Origin: Paracoccus lichenicola
GTDB lineage: Bacteria; Pseudomonadota; Alphaproteobacteria; Rhodobacterales; Rhodobacteraceae
Length of the DNA: 64,000 nt
Reading direction: 5' to 3'
NCBI RefSeq assembly: GCF_009708075.1
Contig: NZ_WMBT01000001.1
Location: forward strand, 372,001-436,000
The position numbers and the translations under genes are program-made. Below, in pieces: positions 1 through 9,060 of this stretch. Below the pieces are notes generated by a model. The model ran no database searches. It was not told the DNA's origin and saw only the letters and a list, made by a program, of their open reading frames with translations. Within the stretch, counting starts at the first letter, position 1. The number at the start of each line of letters is the position of its first letter.

Positions 1-1
1 G

Positions 2-643
2 TCCTGCCTGTTCGACGCGATGGGCGCGATGTCGTCGAAATACAACGACACGCCGGAAACCGCGTCCCGCCCTTATGACGCGACCCGCGACGGCTTCGTC
101 ATCGCGGGCGGCGGCGGGGTCGTGGTGCTGGAGGAACTGTCCCACGCCCTGGCGCGTGGGGCCAAGATCTATGCCGAAGTGACCGGCTATGGCGCGACCT
201 CGGACGGCTACGACATGGTGGCCCCGTCCGGCGAGGGCGGCGAGCGGTCGATGCGGCTGGCCTTGTCCACCCTCCCCGAGGGGCGCACGGTCAGCTATAT
301 CAACGCGCATGGCACCTCGACCCCCGTGGGCGACATCGGCGAGGTCAAGGCCATCCGCCGCATCTGGGGCGAGGGCAGCACGCCGCCGATCAGTTCGACC
401 AAATCACTGACCGGCCATTCCCTGGGCGCAACGGGTGTGCACGAGGCGATCTACAGCCTGTTGATGTTGCAAAATGACTTCATTGCAGCATCTGCAAACG
501 TCACCACTCTGGACCCCGAGATCGCGCCGGGCGAGATTGCGACAAGCCGGGTGGACGATGCCGGTCTCGATTCCGTGCTGTCGAACAGCTTCGGCTTCGG
601 GGGAACGAACGCCACCCTGCTGATGTCGAAGTATCAGGATTAA
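2..643 (+). CDS. fabB: 3-oxoacyl-ACP synthase I, C-terminal part (5' end outside window)
   Basis: This is the C-terminal half of a beta-ketoacyl-ACP synthase, the cytoplasmic enzyme that condenses malonyl-ACP with acyl-ACP in type II fatty acid synthesis. The frame is open from base 2. It shows the family motif HGTSTPVGD with the active-site His, and [12 protein letters not shown] with the conserved Lys and second His. The ending [13 protein letters not shown] is typical of the fold. The nucleophilic Cys must lie upstream of the window. The next gene, fabI, follows after about 12 bases, as in the fabA-fabB-fabI operon of Rhodobacteraceae, which favours FabB over FabF. Confidence 0.93.
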   Translation, partial: SCLFDAMGAMSSKYNDTPETASRPYDATRDGFVIAGGGGVVVLEELSHALARGAKIYAEVTGYGATSDGYDMVAPSGEGGERSMRLALSTLPEGRTVSYINAHGTSTPVGDIGEVKAIRRIWGEGSTPPISSTKSLTGHSLGATGVHEAIYSLLMLQNDFIAASANVTTLDPEIAPGEIATSRVDDAGLDSVLSNSFGFGGTNATLLMSKYQD

Positions 644-655
644 GCGGGGCCATTG

Positions 656-1444
656 ATGGGCGATCTTCTGAAGGGCAAGCGCGGGCTTGTGATGGGGGTC
701 GCCAACGACCGTTCCATCGCCTGGGGCATCGCAAGGGCGGTGGCCGACCAGGGGGCCGAACTGGCGTTTTCCTTTCAGGGCGAGGCTTTCGGCAAGCGGG
801 TGCAGCCGCTCGCGGCCTCGGTCGGGTCGGATTTCCTGCTGGACGTGGACGTGACGAATGACGCGTCGCTGGACGCGGCCTTCGGGGCGATCGCGGACCG
901 CTGGGGGCGGCTGGATTTCGTGATCCACGCCATCGCCTTTTCCAACAAGGACGAGCTGACCGGACGGTTCGTGAACACCAGCCGCGCGAACTTCAAGCAC
1001 AGCCTGGAGATCAGTTGCTATTCGCTGATCGAGGTCGCGCGGCGCGCCCATCCGCTGATGGCGGAGGGCGGGTCGATCATCACCCTGACCTATGGCGGGT
1101 CGAACCGGGTGACGCCGTTCTACAACGTGATGGGCGTGGCCAAGGCGGCGCTGGAATCCGCCGTGCGATACCTGGCCAACGACCTTGGTCCCGACGGGAT
1201 CCGCGTGAACGCGATCAGCCCCGGCCCGATGAAGACGCTGGCGGGCGCGGCCATTGGCGGGGCGCGCAAGACCTTTCGCCATACCGAGGCCAACGCACCC
1301 CTGCGCAAGAACGCCACGCTGGAGGCCATCGGCGGCACCGCCGTCTGGCTGCTGTCGGATTGGGGCGCCTGCACCACCGGAGAGGTCGTGCTGGTCGATG
1401 GCGGCTATCACGTCCTGGGAATGCCGCAGAGCGAGAATTTGTGA
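656..1444 (+). CDS. fabI: Enoyl-ACP reductase (NADH), FabI
   Basis: This 262-residue short-chain dehydrogenase family enzyme reduces trans-2-enoyl-ACP in the last step of each fatty acid elongation cycle. The N-terminus has the FabI-type nucleotide-binding segment GLVMGVANDRSIAWGIA rather than the classical GxxxGxG. The catalytic pair is in YNVMGVAK (Tyr-x6-Lys). The C-terminus GEVVLVDGGYHVLGM is characteristic. The ATG at 656 is preferred over an in-frame TTG at 653. It lies directly after fabB and is probably co-transcribed. A GC hairpin repeat follows the stop. Confidence 0.96.
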   Translation: MGDLLKGKRGLVMGVANDRSIAWGIARAVADQGAELAFSFQGEAFGKRVQPLAASVGSDFLLDVDVTNDASLDAAFGAIADRWGRLDFVIHAIAFSNKDELTGRFVNTSRANFKHSLEISCYSLIEVARRAHPLMAEGGSIITLTYGGSNRVTPFYNVMGVAKAALESAVRYLANDLGPDGIRVNAISPGPMKTLAGAAIGGARKTFRHTEANAPLRKNATLEAIGGTAVWLLSDWGACTTGEVVLVDGGYHVLGMPQSENL

Positions 1445-1450
1445 AGCAAG

Positions 1451-1485
1451 GCCGGGGGCCAGCCCCCGGACCCCCGGGATATTTG
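1451..1485 (+). repeat. Hairpin-forming intergenic repeat, copy 1 (after fabI)
   Basis: This 35-base sequence contains CCGGGGG-CCAG-CCCCCGG, a perfect 7-bp stem, followed by ACCCCCGGGATATTTG. An identical 35-base copy follows purF at 9014-9048. A shorter relative with GGGATATTTG follows the DsbA gene near 49461. Position right after stop codons suggests a terminator or mRNA 3'-end element; this role is inferred. Confidence 0.7.
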
Positions 1486-1501
1486 AGGTCCAAAGCAGGC
1501 C

Positions 1502-2329
1502 ATGGTCGAGTTCTTTGCGGCGAATGACGGGGCGCGGCTGGCCTATTCGGATGAAGGGGCGGGGCTGCCGGTCCTGTGCCTGGCCGGGCTGACGCGGAAC
1601 ATGGGCGATTTCGATTACGTAGCCCCGCATCTGGCGGGGGTGCGGCTGATCCGCATGGATTACCGCGGGCGCGGGCAGTCGGACTGGACGGGCGCCGCGA
1701 CTTATACCGTGCCGCAGGAAGGCAAGGATGCGCTGGCGCTGCTGGATCATCTGGGGATCGAACGGGCGGCGGTTCTGGGCACCTCTCGCGGCGGGCTGAT
1801 CGGGATGTTGCTGGCGGCTGTCGCGCATGACCGGCTACTGGGGCTGTGCCTGAACGATGTCGGCCCGGTGATCGGGCGTGCGGGGTTGGAGCGGATCTTC
1901 GACTATGTCGGCCGCAATCCGGCGGCGCGGACGCACCAGGCGCTTGCGGAACGGTTGCCTGCGGCGATGCCGGGTTTTGCCGATGTGCCCGAAGGCCGCT
2001 GGCTGGCCGACGCGCGGCGGCATTACAGCGAGACGCCCGAGGGGCTGCGGATCCGTTATGATCCGGCACTGCGCGAGGCGTTTCTGGCGGCTTTCCAGGG
2101 GGATGCGCCGGACCTTTGGCCCTTGTGGGATGCCACGGCGGGGCTGCCGGTCGCACTGATCCGAGGGGCCAATTCCGACCTGCTGTCGGCGGATGTCGCG
2201 GCGGAAATGGTGCGGCGGCATCCCGACGCGATCTTTGCCGAGGTTCCCGACCGCGCCCATGTCCCCTGGCTGGACGAGCCGGAGTCCTTGGCCGCGATCA
2301 ACGCCTGGCTGGACCGCTGCGGGCGTTAG
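1502..2329 (+). CDS. Alpha/beta hydrolase
   Basis: A 275-residue single-domain hydrolase of the alpha/beta fold. The nucleophile elbow is GTSRG (Ser95, GxSxG). The oxyanion region is LAGLTRNMGDF, a likely acid lies in the segment RGANSDLLS, and the catalytic His is in PDRAHVPWLDEP near the C-terminus. No signal peptide is visible, so it is probably cytoplasmic. The substrate cannot be told from sequence; relatives include carboxylesterases and enol-lactonase-like enzymes. Its stop codon overlaps that of the convergent PAP2-like gene (2326-2329). Confidence 0.88.
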   Translation: MVEFFAANDGARLAYSDEGAGLPVLCLAGLTRNMGDFDYVAPHLAGVRLIRMDYRGRGQSDWTGAATYTVPQEGKDALALLDHLGIERAAVLGTSRGGLIGMLLAAVAHDRLLGLCLNDVGPVIGRAGLERIFDYVGRNPAARTHQALAERLPAAMPGFADVPEGRWLADARRHYSETPEGLRIRYDPALREAFLAAFQGDAPDLWPLWDATAGLPVALIRGANSDLLSADVAAEMVRRHPDAIFAEVPDRAHVPWLDEPESLAAINAWLDRCGR

Positions 2330-2820
2330 AAGCGCATCCCCACGCTGAAGCTGGCGCCCTCGGTCCCGATGCCGAAATCGGCGGCGCCGAAGGTGAAGCC
2401 GATCAGGGCGCCGGTCAGGGCCTGCTGCGCGGTGTGTTCACCCGCATGGACCCGGCTGGCCGCCGTCAGGCCCGCCGCGCCGTAAAGGCCGATCCCCGCC
2501 GCGCGGTCGTCGGGAAAGCACTTGCCCGCCAGGTCGGCGGCGCCAAAGGCCGCGGCGGCGGAATGGCCTGACGGAAAGCCCTTGCCCTCGCCCGAGGGCC
2601 GGACCGAGATCGACGTGCCGTCCAGCCAGGTCTTCAGGCCCAGGACCAACACCGTCTGCAAGGCGCCGCGGACCGCGAAATCCTCCAGCCGGTCGTCGCG
2701 GGCGGCGCAGACGGCGGCGGCCAGGGGAAGGCCGTATTTCATCGCCGTGCCGAAATCCTCGAACGGGTCGGCGGCGGCGGGTTGGGCAAGCAGCGCCGCC
2801 AACAGGGCCGTGCGGATCAT
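2326..2820 (-). CDS. Divergent PAP2-family phosphatase-like protein
   Basis: A 164-residue protein with an N-terminal secretion signal (MIRTALLAALLAQPAAADP). It keeps the central PAP2 motif FPSGHSAAAAFG and SR in motif 3 (SRVHAGEHTAQQ). PAP2 enzymes dephosphorylate lipid phosphates or related substrates on the periplasmic face. Two features are odd. The Asp expected four residues after the catalytic His is Gln, and Lys to RP in motif 1 spans ten residues (KTWLDGTSISVRP) instead of six. It is short and has few clear membrane helices, so activity is uncertain. The downstream neighbour is convergent. Confidence 0.75.
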   Translation of the reverse strand: MIRTALLAALLAQPAAADPFEDFGTAMKYGLPLAAAVCAARDDRLEDFAVRGALQTVLVLGLKTWLDGTSISVRPSGEGKGFPSGHSAAAAFGAADLAGKCFPDDRAAGIGLYGAAGLTAASRVHAGEHTAQQALTGALIGFTFGAADFGIGTEGASFSVGMRF

Positions 2821-2825
2821 GGGCC

Positions 2826-3236
2826 TTACCGCTGCATTGCCTCGACATGTTCCATCAGGGCGACCAGCCGCGCGGGCGTGGGTGTGGGGACACCGTCGCC
2901 CGCGTCATAGGGGATGGTCGGGCCGTCCAGCAACTCGCCGAACTGCGGCATCGGCGATTCGCTGCGACCCGGCGTGAAGCCGTAGATGTGGCCCATCACC
3001 TGCAAGCGCGGGAAGACCCCGCCGTTGTTGGCCGCGACGCGGGTCAGATCGACCGGATGCGGCACCATGCCCGCCGCCGCGGGACCGTCGCCATGCCCCG
3101 ACGCGCCGTGGCAATCCACGCAGAGCGCGTTGAAATCGTTGCGCGCCTGCGCCTTGTCCGACATCTGCGGCGCGCAGGCGGCAATCAGGCCCGCCATCGC
3201 CATGCCGGTCAGGGCCGCCCCATATGTTGCCTTCAT
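2826..3236 (-). CDS. Class I c-type cytochrome, lipoprotein
   Basis: A 136-residue monoheme cytochrome c. The start at 3236 (MKATYGAAL) is preceded by a GAGAGGCAG ribosome site and opens a lipoprotein signal ending LIAAC, so the protein should be lipid-anchored on the periplasmic side. The heme motif is CVDCH, followed by GASGHGDGPAA. A Met that may serve as the distal ligand is in ESPMPQF. It resembles small electron-transfer cytochromes found beside Rhodobacteraceae respiratory genes, but no partner oxidoreductase is adjacent. It lies between lolD and the PAP2-like gene on the same strand. Confidence 0.88.
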   Translation of the reverse strand: MKATYGAALTGMAMAGLIAACAPQMSDKAQARNDFNALCVDCHGASGHGDGPAAAGMVPHPVDLTRVAANNGGVFPRLQVMGHIYGFTPGRSESPMPQFGELLDGPTIPYDAGDGVPTPTPARLVALMEHVEAMQR

Positions 3237-3282
3237 CACTGCCTCTCTGATTGTTGGCGTGACTGTGCCCCGGCGGAACGGA

Positions 3283-3954
3283 TCACGCAACCGTCTGGTT
3301 CAGCCGGATCACCCGGTCCATGCGCCCGGCCAAGGCGTGGTTGTGCGTGGCGATCAGCGCCGACAGGCCGGTGTCGCGGACAAGCCCCATCAGCATGTCG
3401 AAGACCCGGTCCGAGGTTTCGGGGTCCAGGTTCCCGGTGGGTTCGTCCGCCAGAAGCAGCGCAGGCTGGTTCGCCAGCGCCCGGCAGAACGCCACCCGCT
3501 GCTGTTCGCCCCCCGACAGCGCCGCCGGGCGGTGATCGGCGCGCGCCGACAAGCCCACGCGGGACAGCAGGTCGGCGGCGCGGGCGCCTGCATCGCGCTG
3601 CGGCACGCCGTTGGCAAGCTGCGGCAGGATGATGTTTTCCGCCGCGCTGAATTCCGGCAGCAGGTGGTGGAACTGATAGACGAAGCCCAGCTCGGCCCGG
3701 CGCGCCTCGGTCCGGGGCTTGTCGGGCAGGCCGGTCATGTCGCGGCCATTCAGGATCACCCGGCCCGCGTCGGGCGTGTCCAGCAGGCCCGCGATGTGCA
3801 GCAGCGTGGATTTGCCGGCACCCGAAGGCGCGACCAGGGCCACGACCTCGCCCCGCGCGACGGTCAGGTCCAACCCGCGCAGGACCGTGACCGGGGCGGG
3901 ACCGTTCTTGCCATAGGTCTTGCCGACCCCTTCCAGGCGCAGGACTTCATTCAT
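3283..3954 (-). CDS. lolD: Lipoprotein-releasing system ATP-binding protein LolD
   Basis: A 223-residue ABC ATPase of the MacB/LolD type. It has Walker [10 protein letters not shown], a Q-loop in [11 protein letters not shown], signature LSGGEQQR, Walker [10 protein letters not shown] and the switch His in ATHNH. With the permease encoded just upstream it extracts outer-membrane lipoproteins from the inner membrane and hands them to LolA. Its start overlaps the last bases of the permease gene (3947-3954), showing translational coupling. Confidence 0.93.
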   Translation of the reverse strand: MNEVLRLEGVGKTYGKNGPAPVTVLRGLDLTVARGEVVALVAPSGAGKSTLLHIAGLLDTPDAGRVILNGRDMTGLPDKPRTEARRAELGFVYQFHHLLPEFSAAENIILPQLANGVPQRDAGARAADLLSRVGLSARADHRPAALSGGEQQRVAFCRALANQPALLLADEPTGNLDPETSDRVFDMLMGLVRDTGLSALIATHNHALAGRMDRVIRLNQTVA

Positions 3955-5245
3955 AGCGCAGCGCCTCGACCGGGTTCATGCGGGCTGCACGGCGCGCGGG
4001 GAAGATGGTGACGACGAAGGACAGCGCCAGCGACAGGGCGACGGCGCGGAAGATGTCCCAGGCGCGCAGTTCGGCAGGCAGGCGATAGATGCCGCGCACC
4101 TCGGGCTGCCAGGCGCCGCCGCCGGTCAGGGCGTTCAGCGCAGCCATGATGCTGTCCACGTTCAGCGCCAGCAACACGCCCAGGACCACGCCCGCAAGGG
4201 TGCCGATGATCCCGGTGAAGGCGCCGCACAGGAAGAAGACCCGCAGCACCGCGCCTTGGGTCAGGCCCATGGTGCGCAGGATGCCGATGTCGCGGCCCTT
4301 GTTCTTGACCAGCATGATCAGGCCCGAGGTGATGTTCATCGACGCGATCAGCACCAGCACCGACAGGATCACGAACATCACGTCATCCTCCATGTCCAGC
4401 GCCGCCAGGAATGAGCCGGAACTGTCGCGCCAGTTCCAGACCTGCGCCCCCTCGCCCGCCGCCTGGATCAGCGGCAGGGTCCAGTCGTCCACCCGCTCGG
4501 GGTCGGTCACGAAGACCTCGATCTCGTCGGCCACGCCCTCGCGATTGAAATAGGACTGCGCCTCGGCCATGGGCATGTAGATGCGGGTGCGGTCGATGTC
4601 GTATCGCCCGGCGCTGAAGATGTAGGTGACCTCGTATGCCTTGACACGGGGCGTGGTGCCGATGGCGGTGCGCGCGCCTTCGGGGGCGATCAGGCGGATC
4701 CTGTCGCCCAGGCCCACGGCCAGTTCGCGCGCGATGCCCGAGCCGATGGCGATGCCGCGGTCGAAATCGTCCAGGCTGCCCACGGACGTTTCGGGATCCA
4801 CGATCCGCGGCATTGCCTTGAGATCATCGAGGCTTACGCCGAAAACCTCGGCCACGTTCGAGCTGTCGTTGGCCGTGGCCATAACCTGCCCGCGCACCAC
4901 CGGCGCGGTGCGGGTGACGCCCGGAACCTGGGCCAGCTTGGCGGCCATCGCGTCGTAATCGGCGATGCGGCCGGGCACGACATAAACATCCTCGGTGAAC
5001 TCGTTGGTGATCCGCTGCGGGGCCATATAGACGGTAGTATGCGCGTTCGCGCCCAGGATCGTGTCCACGAACTCGGCCCGGAAGCCCGCGCGCACGGCCA
5101 GCGTGGCGATCAGCGCCATCACGCCCAGGGCGATGCCGATCAGGCTGATCCAGGTCATCACGCTGACGCCCCCCTCGGCCCGGCGGGCGCGCAGGTATCG
5201 CCAGGCGATGGTGAATTCATAGGGGGAAAAGGGCGCGGGGGACAT
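3947..5245 (-). CDS. Lipoprotein-releasing ABC permease LolC/LolE
   Basis: A 432-residue FtsX-type permease with one N-terminal membrane helix (about residues 30-55), a large periplasmic domain and three C-terminal helices beginning near [16 protein letters not shown] and ending in [18 protein letters not shown]. Such proteins form the membrane part of LolCDE. Only one permease gene is present here, so it probably forms a homodimer, as in other alphaproteobacteria with a merged LolC/E. The ATG at 5245 ([11 protein letters not shown]) is preferred over longer in-frame starts, since LolC/E begins near this conserved segment. It overlaps lolD. Confidence 0.92.
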   Translation of the reverse strand: MSPAPFSPYEFTIAWRYLRARRAEGGVSVMTWISLIGIALGVMALIATLAVRAGFRAEFVDTILGANAHTTVYMAPQRITNEFTEDVYVVPGRIADYDAMAAKLAQVPGVTRTAPVVRGQVMATANDSSNVAEVFGVSLDDLKAMPRIVDPETSVGSLDDFDRGIAIGSGIARELAVGLGDRIRLIAPEGARTAIGTTPRVKAYEVTYIFSAGRYDIDRTRIYMPMAEAQSYFNREGVADEIEVFVTDPERVDDWTLPLIQAAGEGAQVWNWRDSSGSFLAALDMEDDVMFVILSVLVLIASMNITSGLIMLVKNKGRDIGILRTMGLTQGAVLRVFFLCGAFTGIIGTLAGVVLGVLLALNVDSIMAALNALTGGGAWQPEVRGIYRLPAELRAWDIFRAVALSLALSFVVTIFPARRAARMNPVEALRYE

Positions 5246-5382
5246 GCGGGAAAGCCTTGGATTTGCGCCGGGAACCTGACCGGGCCGCGCGCGAAGATCA
5301 AGCCGACAATGGCGTGAGGGACTTCTTCTTTGTTTCAAATACCCAACTTGCGACGCCTGCCCCCAGATGCCACATACCCGTC

Positions 5383-6747
5383 ATGGCAAAATCCACCAAC
5401 GCATTCACCTGCACCGCCTGCGGCGCGTCCCACAAGAAATGGGCCGGGCGCTGCGACGCCTGCGGGGCCTGGAACACCATCGTCGAGGAAGCGCCCCTGT
5501 CCCAGGGACCGGGCCGGGGCCTTGGCGCCCACAAGGGCCGCGCGGTTCCCCTCAGCAGCCTGGCGACGAGCGAGGCCCCGCCCCCGCGCCACCTGTCGGG
5601 CATGGACGAACTGGACCGCGTGCTGGGCGGCGGGTTGGTGCCGGGCAGCGCCGTGCTGATCGGCGGCGATCCCGGCATCGGCAAGTCCACGCTGCTGTTG
5701 CAGGGGGCCGCGGCCTTCGCCCGGCGCGGGCTGAACGCGGTCTATATCAGCGGCGAGGAAGCGAGCGCCCAGGTGCGGATGCGCGCGCAACGGCTGGGCC
5801 TGGCGGATGCCCCGGTCCGGCTGGGGGCGGAAACGAACCTGCGCGACATCCTGACCACGCTGGACACCGAACGCCCCGATCTGGCCATCATCGATTCCGT
5901 CCAGACGCTGTGGTCCGACCAGGTCGAGGCTGCGCCGGGCAGCGTGGCCCAGGTCCGCGCGGCGGCGCATGAGCTGGTGACCTTCGCCAAGCGCAAGGGC
6001 GTGGCGATCTTCCTGGTGGGCCATGTGACCAAGGACGGCCAGATCGCCGGTCCCCGCGTGGTCGAACACATGGTCGATACCGTGATCTATTTCGAGGGCG
6101 AACGCGGCCACCAGTTCCGCATCCTGCGGTCGGTCAAGAACCGCTTCGGCCCCGCCGACGAGATCGGCGTCTTCGAGATGACCGGCAGCGGGTTGGCCGA
6201 GGTCGCGAACCCGTCCGCCCTGTTCCTGTCCGAACGCGGCCAGCCGGTCCCCGGCAGCGCGGTCTTTGCCGGGATCGAGGGCACGCGCCCCGTCCTGACC
6301 GAGGTTCAGGCGCTTGTGGCGCCATCGACGCTGGCCTCCCCCCGCCGCACGGTGGTGGGCCTGGACAGCGGGCGCGTCAGCACGATCCTGGCGGTGCTCG
6401 AGGCGCGCTGCGGCATTCCCTTCGCGGGCCTGGACGTGTTCCTGAACGTCGCGGGCGGGATGCGGGTCAACGAACCTGCCGCCGACCTGGCCATCGCCGG
6501 GGCGCTTTTGTCGGCCCGCGAGGACAGCGCCCTGCCGCCGGAAGCGGTGCTGTTCGGCGAAATCAGCCTGTCGGGCGCGCTGCGTCCGGTGGCCCAGGCG
6601 GAAAACAGGTTGAAAGAAGCGCAGAAACTTGGTTTTTCACAGGCGATTTTGCCCGACAGCCAAAAGGTCGAGGGCGCGGGAGGGATGAGCATCCAGCGCA
6701 TCGCCGACCTGACGGGATTTGCGGGAGAGGTCTTCGGCGCCGGCTGA
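5383..6747 (+). CDS. radA: DNA repair protein RadA (Sms)
   Basis: A 454-residue RecA-like helicase that helps process recombination intermediates. It starts with a four-Cys zinc motif (CTACG...CDACG), followed by Walker A GGDPGIGKSTLL, the RadA-specific KNRFGP motif and a C-terminal Lon-protease-like domain without the protease active site. The start at 5383 (MAKSTNAFTC) is chosen because the zinc finger is always N-terminal. It is divergent from lolC/E and followed after 42 bases by cvpA. Confidence 0.96.
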   Translation: MAKSTNAFTCTACGASHKKWAGRCDACGAWNTIVEEAPLSQGPGRGLGAHKGRAVPLSSLATSEAPPPRHLSGMDELDRVLGGGLVPGSAVLIGGDPGIGKSTLLLQGAAAFARRGLNAVYISGEEASAQVRMRAQRLGLADAPVRLGAETNLRDILTTLDTERPDLAIIDSVQTLWSDQVEAAPGSVAQVRAAAHELVTFAKRKGVAIFLVGHVTKDGQIAGPRVVEHMVDTVIYFEGERGHQFRILRSVKNRFGPADEIGVFEMTGSGLAEVANPSALFLSERGQPVPGSAVFAGIEGTRPVLTEVQALVAPSTLASPRRTVVGLDSGRVSTILAVLEARCGIPFAGLDVFLNVAGGMRVNEPAADLAIAGALLSAREDSALPPEAVLFGEISLSGALRPVAQAENRLKEAQKLGFSQAILPDSQKVEGAGGMSIQRIADLTGFAGEVFGAG

Positions 6748-6789
6748 AGTGCCTGATATGACACAATAACCGGCGCAAGGGACAGGTCA

Positions 6790-7386
6790 ATGGACGGTTT
6801 CACGATCATCGACGCGGTGGTGGCCGCGGTCATCATCCTTTCGGCCATCCTGGCCTGGTCGCGCGGCTTCGTGCGCGAATCGCTGGCGATCCTGGGATGG
6901 ATCGGCGCGGCCATCCTGGCCTTCATCTTCGCCGCCGCCATGCGCCCGCTGATCGCGCAGCTGCCCGTGCTGGACCGTTTCCTGGGCGACAGTTGCGAAT
7001 TGGCCACCATCGCCGGGTTTGCCGTGGTCTTCGCGCTGGCGCTTGTGGTCTTTTCCATCATCACGCCGCTGTTTTCGTCGGTCGTGCAACGCTCGGCCCT
7101 TGGCGGGGTGGACCAGGGCATGGGCTTCCTGTTCGGCGTGGCGCGCGGCATCCTGCTGGTCGCCATCGCCTTCATCGTCTATGACCGCGTGATGACCAGC
7201 CAGCAGGTCGCGGTGGTGGAAAACAGCCGCAGCGCCCAGGTGTTCGAGCGGATGCGCGGGCAACTGGACCAACAGGTTCCCGACGACGCGCCCGGCTGGA
7301 TCGTCAGCCGGTACGAACAGATGGTGGCGGGCTGCACCGTGACCGCCACGCCGCAGGCCCAGGAAACGCCGCCTGCCGCGAACTGA
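6790..7386 (+). CDS. cvpA: CvpA family membrane protein
   Basis: A 198-residue inner-membrane protein with four predicted helices: IIDAVVAAVIILSAILAW, IGAAILAFIFAAAM, ATIAGFAVVFALALVVFS and FGVARGILLVAIAFIVYD. The pattern and RGFVRESLAILGWIGA motif match CvpA, named for colicin V production; its molecular role is still unclear. It sits between radA and purF, an order seen in many proteobacteria. The last 40 residues are soluble and not conserved. Confidence 0.9.
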   Translation: MDGFTIIDAVVAAVIILSAILAWSRGFVRESLAILGWIGAAILAFIFAAAMRPLIAQLPVLDRFLGDSCELATIAGFAVVFALALVVFSIITPLFSSVVQRSALGGVDQGMGFLFGVARGILLVAIAFIVYDRVMTSQQVAVVENSRSAQVFERMRGQLDQQVPDDAPGWIVSRYEQMVAGCTVTATPQAQETPPAAN

Positions 7387-7435
7387 TGCAACACCTCCAT
7401 GGCTGCCCTGCCGTAACGGTCCGGTGACGAAAAAC

Positions 7436-7459
7436 CGCCCCCGCCGCCCTGCGGGGGCG
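7436..7459. terminator. GC-rich hairpin between cvpA and purF
   Basis: The arms CGCCCCCG and CGGGGGCG form a perfect 8-bp stem with an 8-base loop, but no T-run follows. It may terminate cvpA transcription weakly or lie in the purF leader. Confidence 0.4.
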
Positions 7460-7522
7460 TGACTTTGCGCCGCATCCGCACTACATGGTGCGGGACAGCC
7501 CAAAGCCATTCAGGACGCCGCG

Positions 7523-9013
7523 ATGCAACCATTCTTGGCCCATCCGTTCGATTCGGACCGCCTGCACGAGGAATGCGGCATCTTCGGCGCGATCGGCGTG
7601 ACCGACGCCTCGAACTTCGTGGCGCTTGGCCTGCACGCCTTGCAGCATCGCGGACAGGAAGCGGGCGGCATCGTCGCCCATGACCCCGAAAGCGGGTTCA
7701 ACAGCGCGCACCGCTTCGGCTATGTCCGCGACAACTTCACCAAGCCTGACGTGATGTCCACCCTGCCCGGCCCGCTGGCCATCGGGCACGTCCGATACTC
7801 TACCGCCGGGACCAAGGCCGCGACCGCGATCCGCGACGTGCAGCCCTTCTTTGGCGAATTCCACATGGGCGGCTGCGCCATCGCGCACAACGGCAACATC
7901 ACCAATGCCGCCGCCCTGCGCCGCGAACTGATCGAGCGCGGGTCGATCTTCCAGTCCTCATCCGACAGCGAATGCATCATCCACCTGATGGCGCGGTCGA
8001 TCCAGCGCAACATCCCCGAGCGGATGAAGGACGCCTTGCGCCGGATCGAGGGCGCGTTTTCCGTCATCGCCATGACCCGCACCAAGCTGATCGGCGTGCG
8101 CGACCCCCTGGGCGTGCGGCCGCTGGTGCTGGGCAAGGTGGGCGACGACGGCTTCGTGCTGGCGTCTGAGACCTGCGCGCTGGACATCATCGGCGCCGAC
8201 TTCCTGCGAGAGATCGAGCCGGGCGAGATGGTCGTGATCTCGAAGGGGGCGGTGGAATCCTCGCGCCCCTTCGGGCCGTCCAAGGGGCGGTTCTGCATCT
8301 TCGAGCATGTCTATTTCTCGCGCCCCGATTCGATCATCGGCGGGCGCTCGGTCTATGAAACCCGCCGCCAGATCGGCGTGGAACTGGCGCGCGAGGCGCC
8401 GATCGAGGCGGATCTCGTCTGCCCCGTCCCCGACAGCGGCACCCCCGCGGCCATCGGATACGCGCAGGAATCGGGCATCCCCTATGGCATGGGGATCATT
8501 CGCAACCAGTACATGGGCCGCACCTTCATCGAGCCGACCGAGCAGATCCGCAACATGGGCGTGCGGTTGAAGCTGAACGTGAACCGGTCGCTGATCGCGG
8601 GCAAGCGCGTGGTGCTGGTCGATGACAGCGTGGTGCGCGGCACCACGTCGCGCAAGATCAAGGACATGATCCTGGACGCGGGCGCGGCCGAGGTGCATTT
8701 CCGCATCGCGTCCCCGCCTACCGCCTGGCCGTGCTTCTATGGCGTGGACACCCCCGACCGCGACAAGCTGCTGGCCGCGAACATGACGCCCGAGGAAATG
8801 CGCAACTGGATCGGCGTGGACAGCCTGGCCTTCGTGTCGCTGGACGGGCTGTATCGTGCGGTTGGCGAGGCGAAGGGTCGCGACAAGGCCTGCCCGCAGT
8901 ATTGCGACGCGTGTTTCTCGGGCGATTATCCGGTGGCGCCGTTTGACCAGCTGGAGCGCGGGTTCCGCATGAAGGCCGGGTCGGAAACGGCGATCAACGA
9001 GGCGGCGGAGTAA
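7523..9013 (+). CDS. purF: Amidophosphoribosyltransferase
   Basis: A 496-residue enzyme that makes phosphoribosylamine from PRPP and glutamine, the first step of purine synthesis. The N-terminal glutaminase domain carries HEECGIFG; Cys18 should become the N-terminal nucleophile after removal of a 17-residue propeptide. The C-terminal phosphoribosyltransferase domain has the PRPP loop VVLVDDSVVRGTTS. Cys residues near the end (KACPQYCDACFSGDYP) resemble those that bind a 4Fe-4S cluster in the Bacillus-type enzyme. It is followed by the same 35-base hairpin repeat found after fabI. purK and purE lie about 0.5 kb downstream on the other strand. Confidence 0.97.
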   Translation: MQPFLAHPFDSDRLHEECGIFGAIGVTDASNFVALGLHALQHRGQEAGGIVAHDPESGFNSAHRFGYVRDNFTKPDVMSTLPGPLAIGHVRYSTAGTKAATAIRDVQPFFGEFHMGGCAIAHNGNITNAAALRRELIERGSIFQSSSDSECIIHLMARSIQRNIPERMKDALRRIEGAFSVIAMTRTKLIGVRDPLGVRPLVLGKVGDDGFVLASETCALDIIGADFLREIEPGEMVVISKGAVESSRPFGPSKGRFCIFEHVYFSRPDSIIGGRSVYETRRQIGVELAREAPIEADLVCPVPDSGTPAAIGYAQESGIPYGMGIIRNQYMGRTFIEPTEQIRNMGVRLKLNVNRSLIAGKRVVLVDDSVVRGTTSRKIKDMILDAGAAEVHFRIASPPTAWPCFYGVDTPDRDKLLAANMTPEEMRNWIGVDSLAFVSLDGLYRAVGEAKGRDKACPQYCDACFSGDYPVAPFDQLERGFRMKAGSETAINEAAE

Positions 9014-9048
9014 GCCGGGGGCCAGCCCCCGGACCCCCGGGATATTTG
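9014..9048 (+). repeat. Hairpin-forming intergenic repeat, copy 2 (after purF)
   Basis: Identical over 35 bases to the copy at 1451-1485. It begins directly after the purF stop codon and is followed by GATGAAGAAGAA. The 7-bp GC stem with a 4-base loop could act as a terminator. Confidence 0.7.
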
Positions 9049-9060
9049 GATGAAGAAGAA

